The notes beneath the pieces are model-generated. The model did not search any database, was not told the DNA's origin, and saw only the letters and a program-made list of their open reading frames with translations. The translations under genes and the position numbers were made by a program. This document shows positions 57,148 to 64,000 of a stretch of DNA of 64,000 nucleotides, piece by piece (within the stretch, counting starts at the first letter, position 1; each line of letters opens with the position of its first letter). Source of the DNA: Triplophysa rosa (lineage: Eukaryota > Chordata > Actinopteri > Cypriniformes > Nemacheilidae). The stretch is taken from contig NC_079893.1 of the NCBI RefSeq assembly GCF_024868665.1, positions 9,036,907-9,100,906 on the forward strand, written 5' to 3'.

Positions 57148-58909
57148 CAACGTAGTAATTCGAACATTTAATAAAAGCATGCGTTGCGTGTGTTCGTCGG
57201 GTCCCTGCACTCTCACGCATAAAACACTGCACAGTATTTGAAGTCTGTGCTTGTATTTAAGTCTCCTTATATCCTTCTGTGATTTGCGTTTGGTGGTTAA
57301 ATGTCTGCAACGGACCTGTGTGTGAGGAGAAACGGTGAAACGCTATCTTGCTTTCTCAGATCGTTTTGTGCTGCATTAAAGTTTTTTCCTTTTTTTCTTT
57401 TAAAGACGATGTACCTAGTTTAGAATATATCTTCTTATGTTGCTGATATTGTATGTACTTAATATATTTTTTCAAATAATTTAGGTTTCATAGGCAGCAA
57501 CAGCTCATTGTAAATACATAACCAGAACCTACAGTAGTGAACTGTACCAGGGGTGTAGTCCTAACAAAAAAGGGTGTACTATCTTATACAACCCTTACCC
57601 AGGACCCCAAATGACCAAAAAAGATAGAAGTCATGTGCTTGTTTTTTTCCAGTCACATGCCAATTATTACAATTAAATATCCCATTGATTAATATTTATG
57701 CATAATTCTTCACTTATGCTTTGATTATGAAGTTACAGAATTGGTAAAAAACAGGTCTATGCCAGTACTGTTGACCACAATACAATATTTTGTTAGCATC
57801 ATAGGAAAATGTAAGCATACGGCGTACGTGCGTATGGCCCTGACTACACAATACCATTTCAAGTTGGATGTAGGCCTACGTCACGAGGCTACGTGCAAGT
57901 AGTCCAATAGTTTTGACACAAAATAATATGGTCTAGTAAGTGGCATAGCACTGGTAAGTTACACGATTTTTAAATAGGGCTGTGCACGATTAACCGAAAA
58001 TATATATCACGTGATTTATGCACAGTTTGTGAGTGAAGTACGGTAAAATGCTGCTGCATCCGAAAGCCAGAGGGCACTGCAGAAGAAGACCATGACACAT
58101 CTAGTTCTAGGAAATGCCTAAGGACATGTTTTTATCACTGTTCCTTAAAGTCTGAGTAATGTGACATTAAAATATGTGTTCTGAGTTTGTCACACAACAG
58201 AAAAGTGTGTTATGAACCACCCGGCCAAATTTGAATTAAGGAAAAAACATCCAAGTAAATCAAATAAGTTATCAAAATCTTGGGAAAATAAGTAAGACTC
58301 TCTGCTCTTAAACGCTGGGGGCGTGTCCGCTGTTGGCCCTGAAGCCACGCCCACTCGTGTCACTCAACCTGAATCCCCAGTAGGCTAAATGTCAAAATTT
58401 TTATACAAGGATTTGAATTCAAACACGCGCAAGTCAATGCACGCAATATTCATTAATAGATCATTTACGAGTTGTCCGGGGGGAGAGCTCCGGGCCTGGT
58501 ATTAGCCCGAACCCAGAGCGCGGGAGAAAACGGGCTCGTGGTGAGGAGCCGGGGTGGTGGATGCCTGAAGTCTGTAGAGAGAATGCAGGTAGGACAGCTT
58601 TGTCTATTTGTAGTGGTTCTCTCTTGAGCTGATAAGGTATACATTGAGATTGCTGATAGCGAACCAACCGGGTGGATTATCTGATCGTGCTTCTTCCGAA
58701 CTTTGTTAATTAACATCATTTACTGTAGCACGTCGTGATCACGCGCAGTGATCCTCCTTCCGTTCGAGTTATTCCCATCCGTCCATTCGCGTCTACGTTA
58801 CCGTTTGCTTGTTATTTGGTGTGAGATTTGTTTAGTTGAGCGTGAGAGAGCCTGAAAGTAGTGGTGGGCGGATCGATCCTGAAGTAGGGGTGTAGTATTT
58901 GTAAGTAGT
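57148..58909. other. Gene-free stretch
   Basis: A hAT-type end TAGGGCTGTGCACGATTAAC at 57976 has no visible partner. No gene. Confidence 0.45.
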
Positions 58910-59138
58910 ATTTCTAATAGGGGTGTTGGGAAAAATCGATTCACCTAACTATCGCAATTCTTTTTAAAACGATTTAAAAATCGATTGGTTTATCTCAGAA
59001 TCGATTTATTTTTTTATTTTACTTCTAAGCGGTTGTGGAGTTACCAATTTTATTCCAACAGAGGGCGTAAAGCATATGTTTGTATCTGTATTCGACGACG
59101 TCGTATCCGTTTTAAGATGGCGCGAGGACGCAAAAACC

Positions 59139-59285
59139 ATGGCCGAGTCAGCGGATCAAAGCTCGGAAATTATTTCGGCACCTTAACGTTTCAAATTCCA
59201 AGTGTGGAAACACTTTGGATTTTACACTTTACCGGGAAAAGCAGCGCTAGACATTACTAAATCGGTATGCAAACTCTGCCATACA
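59139..59285 (+). pseudogene. hAT transposase N-terminal BED zinc finger, broken
   Basis: From ATG 59139 the frame reads into a VWKHFGFYTL stretch, typical of the first half of a BED finger with its aromatic residues. After a one-base frame change it continues to KSVCKLCH, the first Cys pair of the finger. An in-frame TAA precedes the finger (after SEIISAP). The remainder of the protein is absent. In hAT transposases the BED finger binds the element ends. Confidence 0.7.
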
Positions 59286-59394
59286 CTGAGTTTCATGGTT
59301 CAAGGTACTTTAAAATATACACTGTGTATGTGTATGCTCCTGAAATAAAAGTTCAGAAAGATGTAATGCATTATTTTTGTTATATAATATACAG

Positions 59395-60387
59395 CAGGGC
59401 TATTCAATTAGTTTGTCATGAGGGCCAGTTCATGAAAAGCATCCCAAATGAGAGGCCGGAGAGATATGGCTTGCAGCATGAGGGATGACACGACAACAAT
59501 AAGAAATCCGTTTGATTTTTTCCCAAATTCCGTTTTTTCTGTTTTAATTTTTCTGCATTTTCCGTCCTTCACTATACAATAGTAATATATTTGCCCACAT
59601 GAAAAAAATACTTCAGTATACTACAGTATTCTCTTATAAACTATATTAATAGCCTGCAGTAGATACAGTATGTTGAACCATACAGGGGGAAATAAAAATA
59701 GAAATAATAGAATCTTACATAATACATTTGAAAGATTCTGTGCCATTCCGCGTTATACAGCGAAATCTGTTTAATGCCTGAAATCCGTGATTCAATCTTA
59801 GGGCCGTGTATGTTGTATTTTTACATTTTTGCCCCATAAGACACACAAAGTGTTTTCCTACATTTAAACATGCTGATGTTGTATGTTAAACTGCACAACA
59901 ACAACATCGGTGCATTGTAAGATGCCCAAGCAGGCTTTTCTACATTCAAACATGTTCATTTGTTGTATTTTGAAACTGCATAACAAAAAAGGAAACTTCA
60001 GTGAGTGAAACAACATTAACCTACACAGGCGCTGTTCTCCGCCCTTGCCTCTGTACTTTTGAAGTGGTGGTCCTATTCGTGCTAGCAAAATGTCAGAAAT
60101 GAAACTAATAAAAGTTATCATCCGTCATCGTCCTGTTCACCACGTCTCACAGGAGAGAAGGCTTGCGAGTCGCGCTACTCGCCTAACGTCACGACTCCTG
60201 CTTGGTGTTGCTGCAGCTTGTGCTGAATGGAACAGGCGCGCGTCACTTCAGTACTGTAGGGTCCATTCCCGACTGAACTAAATTTATTCTAGAGATTATT
60301 TTTCACACTATGCTACTTGAAGAGGCACCGGAACAAATTACATCGAGGGCTGGGTTCGGCCCGCGGGCCGCCAATTGAATAGTCCGG
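59395..60387. mobile_element. Nested hAT-like MITE
   Basis: The left end CAGGGCTATTCAATTAG and the right end (reverse complement) CCGGACTATTCAATTGG form inverted repeats, with a perfect 8-bp duplication ATATACAG at 59387-59394 and 60388-60395. It sits inside the older hAT element. The interior contains GAGGCCGG and GGCCCGCGGGCCG words near its ends and no transposase. Confidence 0.87.
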
Positions 60388-60590
60388 ATATACAGTCTCT
60401 TCAATGGTATGATCAAGTATTTTCCTAGTCTTTAAAGAGCAAACAAAAATCACAATAAATTGTAATATCTACTCGCAATAGTTATATAATCGCAATACTC
60501 AATAATCGCAATATATATTGAATTGGCACACAAGTATCGGGATAGTATTGAATCGGCAAAGTAGAGTTTCGTTACACCCCTAATTTCTAA

Positions 60591-63500
60591 CATCTGTAAT
60601 GTGTGTAGAAACAATTCTCAGAATTCTCTTTACCCAGACTTTAAGCCTCCTCGTGTATTTTCATGATAATAAAGTATATTTATAATGATCATGTTTTACG
60701 GGTGCTGCTTTTTTAAATGCACATTATAAGCGACTCAAACTTGCACTGCTTTTAGATCGAGCAGCATTTCCTACTGATTCCAGAGCCCTGCTTCACGGAC
60801 AAGCTACGCATTTAAAAAAAATCGCTGCCTTGCATAATCGCAGCCAGCTAGATTTCAGTAGGATTTATTAGTAATCGCGATTAATCGTATTTTTTATTAA
60901 TGTATGAATTCGACTGATTTGATTATATGGTAAAGGAGCCCCGCCTCCTCTTTTGCGGGAGGGCCACCGCAGTTTGCGTTATGCCACTGATTCTCTCTCT
61001 AAAATTGTATCCACATATCTATGTTCAGTTGCAGTCCCTTGTAAAGTTAACACTCACTGGCAACATTGGTTACATTTACCTGCTCAAGCCAATTTTTAAT
61101 CACAATCGGCACTTGGCAAATATTAATTTTGGATCCTGTATGCGACCATCTGTCCCATCTGGAGAAAGATGGAAGGGGCGAGATGATTAAAACTAAATAA
61201 GAAGAAATAAAAGAGTAGAACTACAGCTAAGTACATTCAGCCTCAAGTTTCTCCATCACTGAGACAGGAATGATGAGAAATATAAAAGAGCGAAAAGGTG
61301 GCAGAAATTCGGTCAGTGAGAGTACGAGAAAGGGAGAGAGAGGGATTGAGTGAGATGGATAAGCAGACAGACTGCCAAAGCTTTAAGACAGCACATATAA
61401 ATCTGCTATAATCTCAAGCCAAGGTGTGTGGTGAAAAGAAAAAGAGGACAGGGCTGAGAGAGAAACAGAACTGTGTTCAGTTTGCTCATATGAGGACATT
61501 TCACACAGAGAACTACACAGAGATTTACCTTCACTGCAGTCTTCTGCACTCAGGTGCATGCTTAGGTTTTATGTACGTGCCATACTGTGGTAACATACTG
61601 TAATACAGCAAGCTACTATTTTTTTAAGTAAAAATGAAGTAAATTATAATTACTTTTAAGTACATTTACTTAATTTTTGTTCACGTTTTTGCAGTTTTTT
61701 AAGTAAATCCTACAAGTTGTTTTTTTCAGTGGTGATTGCTACATGAAGGTGTTACCATGGCATTATGTCTAAAGAATGATAAACCATTTGTCAATCATTT
61801 TTAGGCATACCCTGTTCATCGCTGATAGACCAAACATTTTAAATAAATATAATGCAAGCTACAGTGTGCAGGAGAATATTTCTCTATTCTTATAATTGTG
61901 TGGTCTCAAAATAATTAAACTATTAGTTAAGTATACAGTTTAATTCTAGTTTTAAATTATATAAAATTATAATCTGACCTTCTCTCAATATAAAAAATAC
62001 AGTTGAAACTAAGTATATTCTTTAAGATCTCAGAAACTGTTCAACACTGCTGATACTGACAGGTTGGTATCTTATTTCCAGATATTTTTGCAGTCCAAAT
62101 ATTTTAGGTTTTTTACAATCCCTGGTGAAAAGAGCAGAGGATAAAAAGACACATCCAGCTTTTCATTTAATATTCTGACTAGTCTAAATGGCATTTCTTA
62201 GACAGACACATGCTGTGTGTATCTTGTTAAACTGTAAAACTGTGATCCTGCAGAGTCAGTCAATGTTTCTTTCCATGAGTGACAGTCTGTGGTTTGGTTG
62301 CCAACCAACTACAATAACTACAGTCACATGCATGCACAGATACGCAGGTGCACATATTCTGGTTTGAAGATTTGGCACCCTACACACACACACTCAGTTT
62401 GCTTGTTTCTAGCTGTGAGTGCTAACACAAAATACACAGCAAGTAGCTGTTATGCTGTCCAGCAGATGCAATGGTAGTTGCTGCTCTCTGCTTCCTTCAT
62501 AGGCTATTCATTTTTATCTAATTAAAAACAGTTTACACATAAACACAATACCTACATGAAAAATGTTTCATGTAAAATCCATAAATGATAGAAGCACATT
62601 TTCAATTATTGGATATTTTCCAAACGGGATAGGCGTTTTTAAACTGTCCAATGGGAGAAAGAAATTGGAAATCGGCCACTTGAACATTCTTTAGAAACCC
62701 CAGCCTCATGACTACTGCTTTTGCATCATGCTACATCCACATCAACAGGTGTCAGTTGAGTCCAAGATGGCATTCTTGGACTCAACTGACTGATTATGAA
62801 TGTGTATGCCTGTTTGCTCAAGCCCTGAAGTTCATATGAGAAAGTCTCGCTGTGTTCTGAACCCTGAGTTGTACCCCATTGTGTCAGTGTGTCACATTTA
62901 GCAAGATGGATGGCCGCAACACCATATTCATTCCCCCTCTATACATCCATCACCCCTTTTCTCTCTCGAGACAGACAGATAGAGAAAGATATTTTCAAAG
63001 CGCAGCTTTTTCCTTCATGAAATCAAGAGGAAAGGGTTTCTCTCATTTTTACAACCTGAAGCCAGGGCTGCTTAACAAACACAACAGACTGAGACTCGAC
63101 TGGATGTCTTTGAAAGGAAAAGTTCTTAAATCAAGAGCTCAGATGAACAATGAAAAGAAAATAAATGAGTGATTCACATCACAAATAGGGCTGGTCCGAA
63201 TACCATTTTTGGAGCTTCGAAGCTCCGGTAGTAAGCAACACCGAATTTTCGGAGGGAGAGGGCTGAACATATTCTTCTCTCTATTAAAGGCAGGAATCTC
63301 TCTGTCTGTCTGTCTGCATTTTAATTATGTCGAGAACCGTTCGTTCATCCAATCGACTTCACGCATGGCGGGTGTGTTGCTGCGGACCCAAGTGCAGTGT
63401 CGCATTTTGGTGCAATATGGACACGTTCGGAATTATTAAACTTTTAATAAACTACAGAACACAAGAGCCAGAAGCGTGCCTCACATTAAAATAGTTCCAT

Positions 63501-64000
63501 TTTTGTTATTAATGGCAATCATATTTCGTTTAGTTTCTGAATTAAGTTCATTTAGAAAAATGCTTTAATCCCAGTACTTCTGTGATCATTTGACACACAG
63601 AAATAATGATAGTGTGTGGTTTGTGACGTCGTTTCATACCTAATGATGATAATGCTTTCTCTGCTTCTGCAGCAGCAGCAACACAGATTGAAGCGTTATG
63701 ATTTTAGTCGGAGGCGAAGCGTTATTTTTCATTAATGAGATCGTGTGGGTGTTTGAATCGAGATCATGATCTTTAAACGATTAATCATGCAGCTCTACTC
63801 GATACAGAGTCGGCGCCACTAGGGGGCATGGCCCAGCCACTTCAGTCACTGTGCCCCCTCACTTTTTAAAATGATAAAAGATGAAATCATTTAAAAAAAC
63901 ACTTGGAGAATGAATTTGGTTTATATTTATTAAAGAAACAACAAGTTTAACAATTTTAAAGACATTGTCTTGTGCTGTACTTTCATGTGTTGTTAAAAAC
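60591..64000. other. Gene-free stretch to the window end
   Basis: A hAT-type end TAGGGCTGGTCCGAATACC occurs at 63187 without an assigned partner, and ATTAATCATGCAGCTCTA near 63780 may be an opposite end of another copy. Open frames are short and without domains. Confidence 0.45.

Larger units (their letters stand above)
58918..60582 (+). mobile_element. hAT element with BED-finger remnant, carrying a nested hAT MITE
   Basis: The left end TAGGGGTGTTGGGAAAAATC and the right end (reverse complement) TTAGGGGTGTAACGAAAC share TAGGGGTGT. A perfect 8-bp duplication ATTTCTAA flanks the element (58910-58917, 60583-60590). Without the nested 1-kb insertion the element is only about 660 bp. It keeps the start of a BED zinc-finger transposase gene and therefore is an internally deleted copy. 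Confidence 0.85.

Noticed and set aside
1..64000. CRISPR array, operon or bacterial-type system
   Set aside because: No regularly spaced identical repeats with unique spacers and no clustered co-directional genes. The sequence is vertebrate repeat DNA.

Overview
This window looks like non-genic, repeat-rich DNA from a teleost fish, most likely a cyprinid-type genome. The reasons are the mix of mobile elements (DIRS retrotransposons, a chromodomain Ty3/gypsy element, Tc1-like relics, many hAT-type elements with 8-bp target duplications, tRNA-derived SINEs), an AT-rich intron-less background, and long (GT)n/(GCGT)n microsatellites. I found no host protein-coding gene, rRNA, functional tRNA or CRISPR. 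Nearly all long open frames belong to transposons or are chance readings of simple repeats.

Layout. 1-4157: unassigned DNA with a GT/GCGT microsatellite, two SINE-like fragments and a short inverted-repeat element. 4158-7263: a Tc1-like relic split by a second element, a 2.6-kb DIRS derivative that keeps terminal repeats, internal complementary region and a broken gag but has lost reverse transcriptase and recombinase. 8.9-12.5 kb: hAT-like and dispersed repeats. 13726-15920: a Tc1-like relic whose transposase is itself split by about 1.25 kb. 20.0-21.6 kb: a truncated LTR element and a TTAA-flanked MITE. 23-25.3 kb: a hAT element with perfect target duplication, a THAP-domain gene fragment and a LINE-like tail. 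26600-32565: a nearly intact DIRS element. 33.9-35.1, 39.8-40.8, 48.0-49.0, 56.6-57.1 and 58.9-60.6 kb: non-autonomous DNA transposons, the last one nested. 42358-47656: a Ty3/gypsy element of the Tf1/sushi type with both LTRs, 5-bp target duplication and defective gag and pol.

How the parts work. In the DIRS element a long ORF carries a gag-like region, reverse transcriptase, RNase H and the start of a methyltransferase-like domain. An overlapping second frame carries a tyrosine recombinase. Split inverted terminal repeats plus an internal complementary region provide the template for a circular DNA intermediate. In the gypsy element the sequence just after the 5' LTR can pair with the predicted 5' end of its own transcript, which suggests Tf1-like self-priming rather than tRNA priming.

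I did not find a convincing new non-transposon system. The most informative observations are the self-priming signature, the inverted segment that distinguishes the two gypsy LTRs, the gag-only DIRS derivative and the doubly nested hAT elements with clean target duplications.
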